This document shows positions 1 to 7,317 of a stretch of 9,814 bases of DNA, one piece after another. The stretch's first letter is position 1. Each line of letters starts with the position of its first letter. Made by a program: the position numbers and the translations under genes. The notes beneath the pieces were generated by a model. The model saw only the letters and a program-made list of their open reading frames with translations, made no database searches and was not told where the DNA came from. The DNA is from Ferruginibacter sp. (lineage in GTDB: Bacteria > Bacteroidota > Bacteroidia > Chitinophagales > Chitinophagaceae). The DNA lies in NCBI GenBank assembly GCA_018057635.1, contig JAGPDJ010000059.1, positions 1 through 9,814 on the forward strand. The letters are read 5' to 3'.

Positions 1-383
1 CCTTTATAATCGGCTTCAAACCTTTTTAAGATCAGGGGTAATTCCATGGTTCCAAAAAAAGCATCAACCTCGGGAATTTCCTGTTCAAGGTTCTGCCGAT
101 AGCGCTCGCTTAAACAACCGGTAACATAAACCTTATCCAGTTTACCCCGTTTTTTCAGTTCCACATTATCTAATATGGTATTGATGCTTTCCTCCTTGGC
201 CTTTTCAATGAAGCCACAAGTGTTAATTATGACAATATTATGGTCTTTTTTTGCGTTCTCATGAACGGTATCAATATCATTTGCAAGCAACTGGCCACTT
301 AGTACTTCACTATCTACCATGTTTTTGCTGCAGCCCAATGTGATGATGTTTACCTTATCTCTTTTTATTGATTTTGTCTTCAT
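1..383 (-). CDS. rimO: Ribosomal protein S12 methylthiotransferase RimO, N-terminal part (cut by window start)
   Basis: RimO is a cytoplasmic radical-SAM enzyme that adds a methylthio group to a conserved aspartate of ribosomal protein S12. Reading leftward from ATG at 383-381, 127 codons are open to the window edge; the family is usually about 430-440 residues, so about 70% is missing. The N-terminal methylthiotransferase (UPF0004) domain is visible, with the three cysteines that bind the auxiliary iron-sulfur cluster: C18 in LGCSKNMVDSE, C56 in NTCGFIEKAKEES and C90 in VTGCLSERY, followed by VDAFFGT. The LGCSKN-VDSE and NTCGFIE-AKEES signatures point to RimO rather than the tRNA enzyme MiaB. 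The radical-SAM CxxxCxxC motif and TRAM domain would lie outside the window. The start is the only ATG before the first cysteine motif and sits 12 bases from a good -7 element. It is divergent from the amidotransferase gene. Confidence 0.95.
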   Translation of the reverse strand, partial: MKTKSIKRDKVNIITLGCSKNMVDSEVLSGQLLANDIDTVHENAKKDHNIVIINTCGFIEKAKEESINTILDNVELKKRGKLDKVYVTGCLSERYRQNLEQEIPEVDAFFGTMELPLILKRFEADYK

Positions 384-394
384 AAATATGGCGG

Positions 395-402
395 CAAAGG
401 TA
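395..402 (-). promoter_or_regulatory. Probable -7 promoter element of rimO
   Basis: On the minus strand this reads TACCTTTG, a perfect match to the Bacteroidota -7 consensus TAnnTTTG. It implies a transcript start only a few bases before the rimO ATG at 383. I see no good TTG -33 element at the usual spacing, so the call rests on the -7 box and its position. Confidence 0.5.
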
Positions 403-530
403 GTAAAAGATACGGGCTAAGCTTTAAGCTGAAAAACAAATAGCCTTAAACAGTTGATTATTAACAATAGTTGGTAAATATTGTAGTTTATACGACAAGC
501 TACTATTAAAAAATAGTTATTTTTACAGCC

Positions 531-1358
531 ATGAAATTGAAAGTTGCCCTCCTCGATTTATATGAAGGTGTAGCCAACCAGGGCATGCGTTGTTTACGTG
601 AGATCCTTAACCAATTTGGAGAGATCAATCAATTCGATGTAGAAGTGGATGAATTTGAAGTAAGGCTTCAACATAATTTACCTGGTCTTGATTACGATAT
701 TTACATTTCAAGCGGCGGACCTGGCAGCCCATTAGACAGTGAAGGAAGTGAATGGGAAAAAGTATATTTCAACTGGCTGTCTGCTATTGAGCAATTCAAT
801 GCAAACCCTGCCAATGCTATAAAAAAACAGGTATTCTTTATCTGCCATTCTTTTCAACTTGCCTGCAGAAACTACGGTATTGCGGAAGTTTCAAAAAGAA
901 AAAGCACTTCTTTTGGCGTATTCCCGGTACATTATTTATCCGATGCCGATAATGAGCCCATTTTTGAAGGGCTTCTGGATCCTTTTTATGCAGTTGACAG
1001 CCGGGATTACCAGGTGATTGAGCCCCGGCACCAAAAGCTTAAACAAATGGGAGGAACCATACTTGCCATAGAAAAGAACAGGCCACATGTTCCACTGGAA
1101 AGAGCAATCATGGCCATTCGTTTCAATGAAAATATGATTGGCACCCAATTCCATCCCGAAGCCGATGCCATTGGTATGCTATTATACCTTAAAACCCCCG
1201 AAAAGAAAGAAACGGTAATTGCCAATCATGGAGAAGAAAAATGGAAATCAATGATCGAACACCTCAACGACCCGGATAAGATCATGTATACCTACGCTCA
1301 TATCTTACCAAATTTCCTGAACCAGGCTGTTAGTAAGATGGAATTGGTTTCAGTTTGA
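531..1358 (+). CDS. Class I glutamine amidotransferase-like protein
   Basis: A 275-residue cytoplasmic protein with the class I glutamine amidotransferase fold, a family that hydrolyses glutamine to deliver ammonia, or cleaves gamma-glutamyl amides. The oxyanion-side motif SSGGPGSP is at residues 60-67. The nucleophile is C105 in FICHSFQLA, and the catalytic His and Glu are H208 and E210 in GTQFHPEAD, so the triad is complete. The nucleophile elbow is unusual: the common GxCxGxQ is here FICHSFQ, with both glycines replaced (F103, S107) and Q109 kept. A C-terminal extension of about 60 residues follows the catalytic Glu. No synthetase domain is fused. A probable ATP-grasp ligase gene starts 116 bases downstream on the same strand, so the two may work as a pair (inference). 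Substrate unknown. It could also act as a peptidase or gamma-glutamyl hydrolase. Confidence 0.85.
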   Translation: MKLKVALLDLYEGVANQGMRCLREILNQFGEINQFDVEVDEFEVRLQHNLPGLDYDIYISSGGPGSPLDSEGSEWEKVYFNWLSAIEQFNANPANAIKKQVFFICHSFQLACRNYGIAEVSKRKSTSFGVFPVHYLSDADNEPIFEGLLDPFYAVDSRDYQVIEPRHQKLKQMGGTILAIEKNRPHVPLERAIMAIRFNENMIGTQFHPEADAIGMLLYLKTPEKKETVIANHGEEKWKSMIEHLNDPDKIMYTYAHILPNFLNQAVSKMELVSV

Positions 1359-1413
1359 TTGTCTTCTTTTATAAATTACACCCTTAGTTATACTACTTAA
1401 AGTAAAAATTGTC

Positions 1414-1445
1414 TTGTTTTGTAAACTGATTTATAGTTAATTTTA
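1414..1445 (+). promoter_or_regulatory. Possible promoter before the ATP-grasp gene
   Basis: TTG at 1414-1416 and TAATTTTA at 1438-1445 are 21 bases apart, resembling the Bacteroidota -33/-7 arrangement with one mismatch in the -7 box (final A for G). It would place a transcript start near 1452, about 20 bases before the ATG. The spacer is very AT-rich, so chance matches are likely, and the gene may instead be read through from the amidotransferase. Confidence 0.3.
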
Positions 1446-1474
1446 ACTCCCTTCAAGTTTTAAAATTAGTTTAC

Positions 1475-2665
1475 ATGGAAAGATCATTAAGACAGGAATT
1501 CAATAAGAATTTTACGGAAGAAAAGTACAAGGCCTATATGGCGGAAATTGAAGCTTTACACCCAGGTGCGCTCGATTTCAGGAATGCTGAAACACCCATA
1601 TTTATCAACAAAGATTTTAAGAATAAGATGCTGGGTGCCTGTGAAGACATCATTGATGTGATCACAACTCCCGGATTTAAAAAATTAACGGAACGAAGTA
1701 TACCGGATGATCTGAAAATACCGGGTGAAGATTCCCATCCGCAGTTTGTTGTATTTGATTTTGGCATTTGCAAAAATGATAACGGTGATATGGAACCGCA
1801 GTTGATAGAAATGCAGGGTTTCCCTACCTTATATGCATTCCAGGCATTCCACAGCGAGATAACTGCCCGTTATGCAAATGTGCCAGGCAACTATTCTCCT
1901 TACCTGAATGGTTACGACAAAGCATCCTATATCAATGATTTAAAAGAGATCATTGTTGGAAACCATGCTGCGGAAGAAGTTATCCTGCTGGAAATATTCC
2001 CCGAAAAACAAAAAACAAGGATCGATTTTTATTGCACGGAAACTTTACTGGGCATTAAAACCGTTTGTCTTACCAGCTTAAAATCTGATGGCAATATCCT
2101 TTATTATGATAATAACGGAAAAAAAACAGTCGTAAAAAGGATATACAACCGGCTAATTTTTGATGACCTTCAACAACAGGAAGGACTGGAAGGCATCATA
2201 GACCTGAATAAAAAATACGAGGTGGAATGGGTTCCGCATCCAAACTGGTTTTACCGCATCAGTAAGTTCACATTACCATTTATACAAAACCGTTATGTTC
2301 CGGAAACTTTTTTCCTGAATGAACTCAAGCAGCCGGTGAACCTGGAAGAATATGTTTTAAAACCATTGTTCTCTTTTGCAGGCATGGGTGTTGTGATAGA
2401 TGTAACAGCCGAAGACATCAACCAGGTGCAGCATCCGGAAAACTGGATCCTGCAGCGCAAAGTAAATTATGCATCCATCATTGAAACCATGGATGAACCG
2501 GCCAAAGCCGAGATCAGGCTTTTCTATTTCTGGAAAGAAGGCTGGGAAAGGCCTGTTGCGGTGCATAACCTGGCCAGGCTTAGCAAAGGAAAGATGATCG
2601 GCACCCGCTACAACAAAGACAAGAGCTGGGTTGGCGGTTCGGTAGCATTTTTTGAAAACGATTAA
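1475..2665 (+). CDS. Probable circularly permuted ATP-grasp ligase, glutathionylspermidine synthase-like
   Basis: A 396-residue soluble protein. I infer a carboxylate-amine/thiol ligase of the ATP-grasp superfamily from motif order. The metal-binding-type half comes first: FDFG (D95) and LIEMQGFPTLY (E112, Q114), resembling the D...E-x-N segment of glutathionylspermidine synthase (FD...LEYNADTPT). Then come IYNRLIFDDL at 223-232 and HPNWFYRISKFTLPF at 255-269, like the asparagine/lysine segment before the ATP site in that family. Next is YVLKPLFSFAGMGV (K296, Gly-rich loop 300-305), typical of the ATP-phosphate-binding lysine and loop. Finally there is WILQRKV (Q327) and AEIRLF (E346, R348). 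In classical ATP-grasp enzymes the lysine/loop precedes the E-x-N metal site, so the order here is permuted. There is no signal peptide or membrane segment. The next gene starts 9 bases after the stop. The amidotransferase upstream could supply ammonia or trim the product. Substrate not recognisable; the family call needs a structure prediction. Confidence 0.65.
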   Translation: MERSLRQEFNKNFTEEKYKAYMAEIEALHPGALDFRNAETPIFINKDFKNKMLGACEDIIDVITTPGFKKLTERSIPDDLKIPGEDSHPQFVVFDFGICKNDNGDMEPQLIEMQGFPTLYAFQAFHSEITARYANVPGNYSPYLNGYDKASYINDLKEIIVGNHAAEEVILLEIFPEKQKTRIDFYCTETLLGIKTVCLTSLKSDGNILYYDNNGKKTVVKRIYNRLIFDDLQQQEGLEGIIDLNKKYEVEWVPHPNWFYRISKFTLPFIQNRYVPETFFLNELKQPVNLEEYVLKPLFSFAGMGVVIDVTAEDINQVQHPENWILQRKVNYASIIETMDEPAKAEIRLFYFWKEGWERPVAVHNLARLSKGKMIGTRYNKDKSWVGGSVAFFEND

Positions 2666-2674
2666 TAAAAACTT

Positions 2675-3673
2675 ATGAAAAACGGATCTGCAAGATTTGA
2701 TTTTTACCTGGAAAAACTGGAAGGCCTTATTAAACAATCAATGAATGAAATAAACCCGGCATTGTGGTTATACAACAATGACGCCCGTACAGTTATTTTC
2801 ATGTTGGAAGGACTTGCCAAACTTTATGCAGGCTTACATAATAAAAAAAGATTTGAAAAAATAAAAGATGATCTCAAACTGTTGGAAGACGGGCTCGGGG
2901 CTATTGACTATTATGATGCATTTGCCAGGGAATTCGCGACAAACAACAATTTTCCCACAGAAATAATTTCCTATTTACAGGCGCAGACAAGGGAAAAAAT
3001 ACAACACCTGAATGACATACTCCAGCAAAGAAACTGGATCGGTGAAAATGCAGACCGTATTAAAAAGATCCGCAAAAAATTAAATGACGCAGACTGGATG
3101 AAAGATAAGGAAGAGGTTGAAAGCATAGAAAAATTTTACAAAAATTCAGTTGAAGATATTATCGAATTCTTTGCATCTGTAAATAATAAAATAACTGAGA
3201 TTGAAAGCCAGGTTCATGAACTCAGGCGAAAACTCAGGTGGCTGAGCATCTATCCCAGGGCCTTGCAGGGAGTTATTCAACTTACAGATCATAATGCAAA
3301 AGAAGATCATCTTGTAAAGTATTTAACGGAAGAAACCATTCACTCCCCTTTCAACAAAATGCCAGATGCCGGTAACAACCGGTATTTCCTGATGCTGGAG
3401 AAAAATTATTTTTTATCATTAAGCTGGGTGATTTCATCATTGGGCAAACTGAAAGACAACGGCCTGAGGATCGTTGCAATTTCAGAAGCCATTCAACAGA
3501 TCAAAAAAACAGGCAAACCTGAATCACTCGCACTTGCTTATCATTTATTGGGAGAACAACATCCAAAACTCACAACAATTTTATCAGAATCATCCGGCAT
3601 TTGTGAAACTTATTTTATGGAAAAGAATTTAGATAAGCTGGTAGTGGGAGTTTCGGGAATAAGTGGAAAATAG
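2675..3673 (+). CDS. Alpha-helical protein with a divergent CHAD-like pattern
   Basis: A 332-residue, charged, apparently all-helical soluble protein that I do not recognise with certainty. Residues 60-85 (RFEKIKDDLKLLEDGLGAID, then YYDAF) resemble the segment of CHAD domains in which a helix ends in LG-x-x-RD-x-DV. Residues 180-198 (VHELRRKLRWLSIYPRALQ) resemble the H-x-x-R-x-x-x-R core of a CHAD repeat (H181, R184, R188). CHAD (conserved histidine alpha-helical) domains are basic helical bundles known to bind polyphosphate. Here many of the family's basic residues are missing and the first repeat has lost its His/Arg motif, so the resemblance is weak. Residues 105-175 look like long helices or coiled coil. 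The start is 9 bases after the ATP-grasp stop, which implies one transcript and related function. The TAG stop lies inside the left arm of the inverted-repeat element. Confidence 0.7.
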   Translation: MKNGSARFDFYLEKLEGLIKQSMNEINPALWLYNNDARTVIFMLEGLAKLYAGLHNKKRFEKIKDDLKLLEDGLGAIDYYDAFAREFATNNNFPTEIISYLQAQTREKIQHLNDILQQRNWIGENADRIKKIRKKLNDADWMKDKEEVESIEKFYKNSVEDIIEFFASVNNKITEIESQVHELRRKLRWLSIYPRALQGVIQLTDHNAKEDHLVKYLTEETIHSPFNKMPDAGNNRYFLMLEKNYFLSLSWVISSLGKLKDNGLRIVAISEAIQQIKKTGKPESLALAYHLLGEQHPKLTTILSESSGICETYFMEKNLDKLVVGVSGISGK

Positions 3674-3866
3674 ATATGCGGATGATACAAATAAAACATA
3701 GATACAAGGATTGAACGGATAAAATAGATTAACGCGGATATATTTATAATTAAATATGAATAAAACTGATTGCATTTATCCATCTTATCTGCATGATCAG
3801 TGTCATCTGCGTATCTATTGAATTATCCTTTTAAATCTGCAGCAGCAGCGTTATCCGCGAATCTAT
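3670..3866. repeat. 197-bp element with terminal inverted repeats and internal degenerate copies (REP/MITE-like)
   Basis: The ends are near-perfect inverted copies: ATAGATATGCGGAT at 3670-3683, and its partner at 3853-3866, which reads ATAGATTCGCGGAT on the other strand (12 of 14 match). Further copies of the unit lie inside: forward at 3698 (ATAGATACAAGGAT) and 3724 (ATAGATTAACGCGGAT), and reverse at 3805-3818 (ATAGATACGCAGAT). Bases 3670-3688 and 3800-3818 can form a 19-bp RNA helix with three G-U pairs. The element begins at the stop codon of the helical-protein gene and ends at the stop codon of the convergent porin gene, so it could also end transcription from both sides. I see no transposase. 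Confidence 0.65.
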
Positions 3867-5863
3867 CAATTAACAAACCACCATTGTATACCAAGCCGGA
3901 AAATAAAACCCTGTGTTGGGTAATGCGGAGCAGCAAAATTATTATTAATAAAACCGAAGCCATTTGCGAAACTTACCGTATTCAGGTTTTCTGCCCGAAT
4001 ATATGCAGTAAACCCTTTTATACGGAAATGGACAAACGCAGCAACATCGGGGAGGTTCTTAATGGTTACAGAATCCTGTGGCATAAATTGCCCCATCACC
4101 GGTGAGTAATTATTTGCCTTGTAGCCTGTATAATACCTGGCTTCCAGCCCGGTACTGATGTTCAGGTTCTTATAAAACCTCCCTTCAAAAGCAAGCCGGT
4201 TTCGGGTAAACAACAATGGTAACTTTATGGGTGCAGCACCATCAGTTTGCTGAAACACCAGGTCGGCATAATAATTCCAACGCTTACTAATCCTGAATTT
4301 CTTTGAAGCAAAAACCTGTATAATATTGATCAGTTTACTGTACTGTGCTGTTTTATAATAATTGCTGAAAAAAGTATAGTTGGTAACCAGGTGATTTTTA
4401 AATCCTATACTAATGAAAGGGTTGTTTATTGTAGCACCAAAAGAGGTGATATTCTCTTTGTTGAAATTATTATTATTCCCCAGGTTAAAAGCAGAACGGT
4501 TATCAAAGATGAAAGAAGGAGTTCGGTTCACATTCCTGAAAAACAAATTGATGCTGCCAAATCTTTTGTTGAGAAAACGGTCGAGGCTGCCGTAAGCACT
4601 GTAATCACCGGCATTGAGTCCATTAATATAAAACTCTCCTTTTAGCAATATGTTCCACAGTTTGTTCCTGGTGCGGTTACGGTATTCGCCGTGTAATAAA
4701 ATATTGTAAAAATCCACACTGCTATTCTCAAAACTTCCTTTTATATTCTGAAGTGTTACTCCTGCCATGATAAACTGCGCCGGATTTTTTGTATCAGGGA
4801 ATTGTAGCAATGAAAAGTCATTGCTGATAACTGACCATTTTTCTTTCAGTAAAAAAGTGTCTTTTGCTTTTTGAAAGTCAACATCATACCAGTTCTTATA
4901 AACAGCAGAATCTGCCACAATATCAGAAAACCGGTAATTGTAAGAATTGTATGTGAAGCTATGTTGTATCCGCAACTTTGGATAAAACAAATATTCAGTG
5001 GTTGAATCGTTGATGGCTACAGAATCCCTTTTCCCCAGGTCGTAACTCTGCCGTAAAAAGAAAGTAAAATCTTTGTAGGTATTGCCGGTATTAACTGTCG
5101 TTACAAATGGATTGGTACGGAAAGCTGAAGAATTTCCGAGATTAACAGGTATACTGAAACGGTCATTTTTATTGGGGTCTTTCAACAAAGAATCATTGAT
5201 GATACCACCGTTCTCTGAAGCCCTGATGGTGTTTCCCAGCAAAACCAAATATGCATTGTATCGTTTACGTTTACCCTGGTAATTTCCATAAATCCTGTAA
5301 CTATTGTGATTGGTATTCTGGGTAATAAAAAACCCGGGCGCTGTGATCAGTTTATAATCCAGGCCCACATTCAGGTTGGGCCGCGGGTTCTGTGTATGCA
5401 TCACTTTAATCATCTGTTCTTTGCCGGATGCCAGTTGATAGCCCAGCATTGAAAAAGGCCTGGTGGTTTTATAGAATTTAGAATCTTCCAGTGTAAACTT
5501 ATAAATATCATAAGCATGAAAACCGGCATCCCAGCCGGGTTTTACCATCGGCTGAAATATAAGCGGAAAAGATGCTGCCCCGTTATTTCCAAGATACTGG
5601 TTAGCCGAAGGCACAGAATAATATTTATCAAAGTCATTTACCGAAGAATCAATATTACGCCTGTTGGTAGAATCCAGGTAGCGGTAACTGATTGTAATGG
5701 AATCTTTCTGGTCATCACGTCTCTGAAAACCCGTGGTATCGCTCCCTCCTTTTGCAGAAATTCCCCTGCCGATTCCTGGCAATTTGCTAAGTACAGGATC
5801 GCCCTGTGCAAGCACATGATTATAACTTAACAAAACCAGTATTAATCCTACAATTTTTTTCAT
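3866..5863 (-). CDS. Putative outer-membrane beta-barrel porin (Bacteroidota Porin_10-type)
   Basis: A 665-residue secreted protein. Residues 1-19 form a signal peptide (MKKIVGLILVLLSYNHVLA, cleavage before QGD). A polar segment rich in D/S/T/R follows (about 20-75), then long runs of alternating polar and aromatic residues typical of outer-membrane beta strands, for example NSYRIYGNYQGKRKRYNAYLVLLG near residue 190 and repeated N/Y/F-rich strands to the end. The last strand ends FRLGIQWWFVN, an aromatic-rich terminus as expected for barrel insertion. Length and the N-terminal pattern fit the 'putative porin' family (PF14121) common in Bacteroidota. There is no TonB plug domain or TonB box, so I do not call it a TonB-dependent receptor. 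The transported substrate is unknown. The TGA stop touches the inverted-repeat element, and the gene is divergent from sucC across a 229-base spacer. Confidence 0.82.
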   Translation of the reverse strand: MKKIVGLILVLLSYNHVLAQGDPVLSKLPGIGRGISAKGGSDTTGFQRRDDQKDSITISYRYLDSTNRRNIDSSVNDFDKYYSVPSANQYLGNNGAASFPLIFQPMVKPGWDAGFHAYDIYKFTLEDSKFYKTTRPFSMLGYQLASGKEQMIKVMHTQNPRPNLNVGLDYKLITAPGFFITQNTNHNSYRIYGNYQGKRKRYNAYLVLLGNTIRASENGGIINDSLLKDPNKNDRFSIPVNLGNSSAFRTNPFVTTVNTGNTYKDFTFFLRQSYDLGKRDSVAINDSTTEYLFYPKLRIQHSFTYNSYNYRFSDIVADSAVYKNWYDVDFQKAKDTFLLKEKWSVISNDFSLLQFPDTKNPAQFIMAGVTLQNIKGSFENSSVDFYNILLHGEYRNRTRNKLWNILLKGEFYINGLNAGDYSAYGSLDRFLNKRFGSINLFFRNVNRTPSFIFDNRSAFNLGNNNNFNKENITSFGATINNPFISIGFKNHLVTNYTFFSNYYKTAQYSKLINIIQVFASKKFRISKRWNYYADLVFQQTDGAAPIKLPLLFTRNRLAFEGRFYKNLNISTGLEARYYTGYKANNYSPVMGQFMPQDSVTIKNLPDVAAFVHFRIKGFTAYIRAENLNTVSFANGFGFINNNFAAPHYPTQGFIFRLGIQWWFVN

Positions 5864-5937
5864 ACTTAAGAAAACAAGCTATTTCCAGTGGCACATAAAA
5901 TATGACAGGTAAATCTTATATCCATCTTTTTGAATTG

Positions 5938-5945
5938 CAAATGTA
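5938..5945 (-). promoter_or_regulatory. Probable -7 promoter element of the porin gene
   Basis: On the minus strand this reads TACATTTG, a perfect TAnnTTTG match, 75 bases before the porin ATG at 5863. It would give a leader of about 65-70 nt. There is no clear TTG -33 box at the usual distance. Confidence 0.45.
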
Positions 5946-5990
5946 AGCCTAATGTATAAATCATAGGGAACAGCAGGCTGACTAACCCAC

Positions 5991-6060
5991 TTTTCACAAA
6001 TCATTTTCAACTTTTCACATTTCACTCTTCACTTTCAACTATTCACTCATAACTATTCAC
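5991..6060. repeat. Ten degenerate tandem heptamers, consensus TATTCAC
   Basis: From 5991 to 6060 the sequence divides exactly into ten 7-base units: TTTTCAC, AAATCAT, TTTCAAC, TTTTCAC, ATTTCAC, TCTTCAC, TTTCAAC, TATTCAC, TCATAAC, TATTCAC. The register is kept throughout with no indels. The array ends 8 bases before the -7 box of sucC, so it occupies the place where a -33 element would be. Confidence 0.75.
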
Positions 6061-6068
6061 TTTTTATT

Positions 6069-6076
6069 TATCTTCG
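6069..6076 (+). promoter_or_regulatory. Probable -7 promoter element of sucC
   Basis: TATCTTCG differs from TAnnTTTG by one base. It lies 16 bases before the sucC ATG at 6093, implying a very short leader. No TTG -33 box is present 19-21 bases upstream, where the heptamer array lies. No Shine-Dalgarno sequence is seen before the ATG, as is usual in Bacteroidota. Confidence 0.45.
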
Positions 6077-6092
6077 CCAAAATTTTTACAAT

Positions 6093-7304
6093 ATGAATTT
6101 ACATGAATACCAGGCCAAACAACTGTTAAAGAAATACAATGTTCCGGTTCAGGAAGGAATTGCATGCAGTACTCCTACTGAAGCAGAGGAAGCCTATCGC
6201 CAGATACATACCCAGTACGGCAGTAAATTCGCTGTTGTAAAGGCACAGATCCATGCTGGCGGTCGTGGAAAAGGAACTATTATAGGAAAAGAACAACGTG
6301 GAGTAGCTGTTGGAAAAAATGCAGAAGATGTATTGAAGATCGCCGGTAATATTATTGGTGGAACGTTGGTTACCATACAGACCGGCCCGGAAGGGAAACT
6401 TGTAAATAAAGTATTGGTGGCGCAGGATGTATATTATGATGGCCCTAACCCGGTTAAAGAATTCTATCTTTCTATTTTGCTTGACCGCACCAAGGGACAG
6501 AATGTGATCATGTACAGTACCGAAGGCGGAATGAACATTGAAGATGTTGCCCACGATACTCCTGAAAAGATTTATAAAGAATGGGTTCACCCGGGTGCAT
6601 TGCTGGAAGCTTTCCAGGCAAGAAAAATAGCTTTCAATCTTGGATTAAGCGGTGAAGCATTTAAAAACTGCGTAAAATTCGTTACAAACTTATACAGCGC
6701 CTATGTTGGACTGGATTGCGGCATGCTTGAAATCAATCCTTTGTTCAAAACAAGTGATGAAAAAATCATTGCTGTTGATTGCAAGATGAATATAGATGAC
6801 AATGCATTGATGCGCCATGCAGAAGTGGCTGCACTCCGTGATGTGAGCGAAGAGGACCCAACTGAAGTGGAAGCAGGAAAATTCAACCTGAATTTTGTAA
6901 AACTGGATGGTAATGTGGGTTGTATGGTTAATGGTGCCGGGCTAGCTATGGCTACCATGGACATGATCAAACTCAGTGGTGGTGAACCAGCCAATTTCCT
7001 GGATGTTGGTGGTACAGCCAATGCCCAAACAGTAGAAGCTGGTTTCCGGATTATTTTAAAAGATCCTAAAGTGAAAGCCATCCTGATCAATATTTTTGGT
7101 GGGATAGTTCGTTGCGACAGGGTTGCACAGGGTGTTATTGATGCTTACCAGAGTATTGGGAATATCAATATCCCCATCATTGTTCGCCTCCAGGGAACCA
7201 ATGCAGATGTGGCCAAAAAACTAATAGATGAAAGCGGATTGAAAGTACAAAGCGCTATCTTATTGAGTGAGGCGGCTGCACTTGTGAATAAAGCGGTGGC
7301 TTAA
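6093..7304 (+). CDS. sucC: Succinyl-CoA synthetase (ADP-forming), beta subunit
   Basis: SucC is the nucleotide-binding subunit of succinyl-CoA synthetase, which in the TCA cycle converts succinyl-CoA, phosphate and ADP (or GDP) to succinate, CoA and ATP (or GTP). The 403-residue length is slightly above the usual 385-390. The N-terminal ATP-grasp domain opens with MNLHEYQAKQLLKKY and has the nucleotide-binding K50 in VKAQIHAGGRGKG (49-61). Metal-ligand motifs are MLEINPL (E213, N215) and AVDCKMNIDDNAL (D229). The C-terminal CoA-ligase flavodoxin-like domain shows NGAGLAMATMD (280-290), FLDVGGTAN (302-310), NIFGGIVRCD (333-342) and RLQGTN (365-370). All look intact. The alpha-subunit gene sucD is not next to it: a terminator follows directly. 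Separate sucC and sucD loci are common in Bacteroidota, as far as I recall. Confidence 0.97.
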   Translation: MNLHEYQAKQLLKKYNVPVQEGIACSTPTEAEEAYRQIHTQYGSKFAVVKAQIHAGGRGKGTIIGKEQRGVAVGKNAEDVLKIAGNIIGGTLVTIQTGPEGKLVNKVLVAQDVYYDGPNPVKEFYLSILLDRTKGQNVIMYSTEGGMNIEDVAHDTPEKIYKEWVHPGALLEAFQARKIAFNLGLSGEAFKNCVKFVTNLYSAYVGLDCGMLEINPLFKTSDEKIIAVDCKMNIDDNALMRHAEVAALRDVSEEDPTEVEAGKFNLNFVKLDGNVGCMVNGAGLAMATMDMIKLSGGEPANFLDVGGTANAQTVEAGFRIILKDPKVKAILINIFGGIVRCDRVAQGVIDAYQSIGNINIPIIVRLQGTNADVAKKLIDESGLKVQSAILLSEAAALVNKAVA

Positions 7305-7317
7305 TTCAAAAATTATT

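Noticed and set aside
2357..2737. A 126-codon minus-strand open frame
   Set aside because: It is a shadow antisense to the end of the ATP-grasp gene and the start of the next gene, both of which show clear coding motifs.
3800..4105. A 101-codon plus-strand open frame
   Set aside because: It is antisense to the porin gene and begins inside the inverted-repeat element; its composition is not protein-like.
3866..5863. TonB-dependent receptor
   Set aside because: There is no plug domain or TonB box, and the length and N-terminal pattern fit the non-TonB porin family better.
5991..6060. CRISPR-like array
   Set aside because: The repeats are 7-base units in direct contact with no spacers, and no cas genes are near.
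6126..6590. A 154-codon minus-strand open frame
   Set aside because: It is antisense to the well-conserved sucC gene.
6093..7304. sucC without sucD as an anomaly
   Set aside because: Separate loci for the two subunits are common in Bacteroidota as far as I recall, and the gene is intact with its own terminator.
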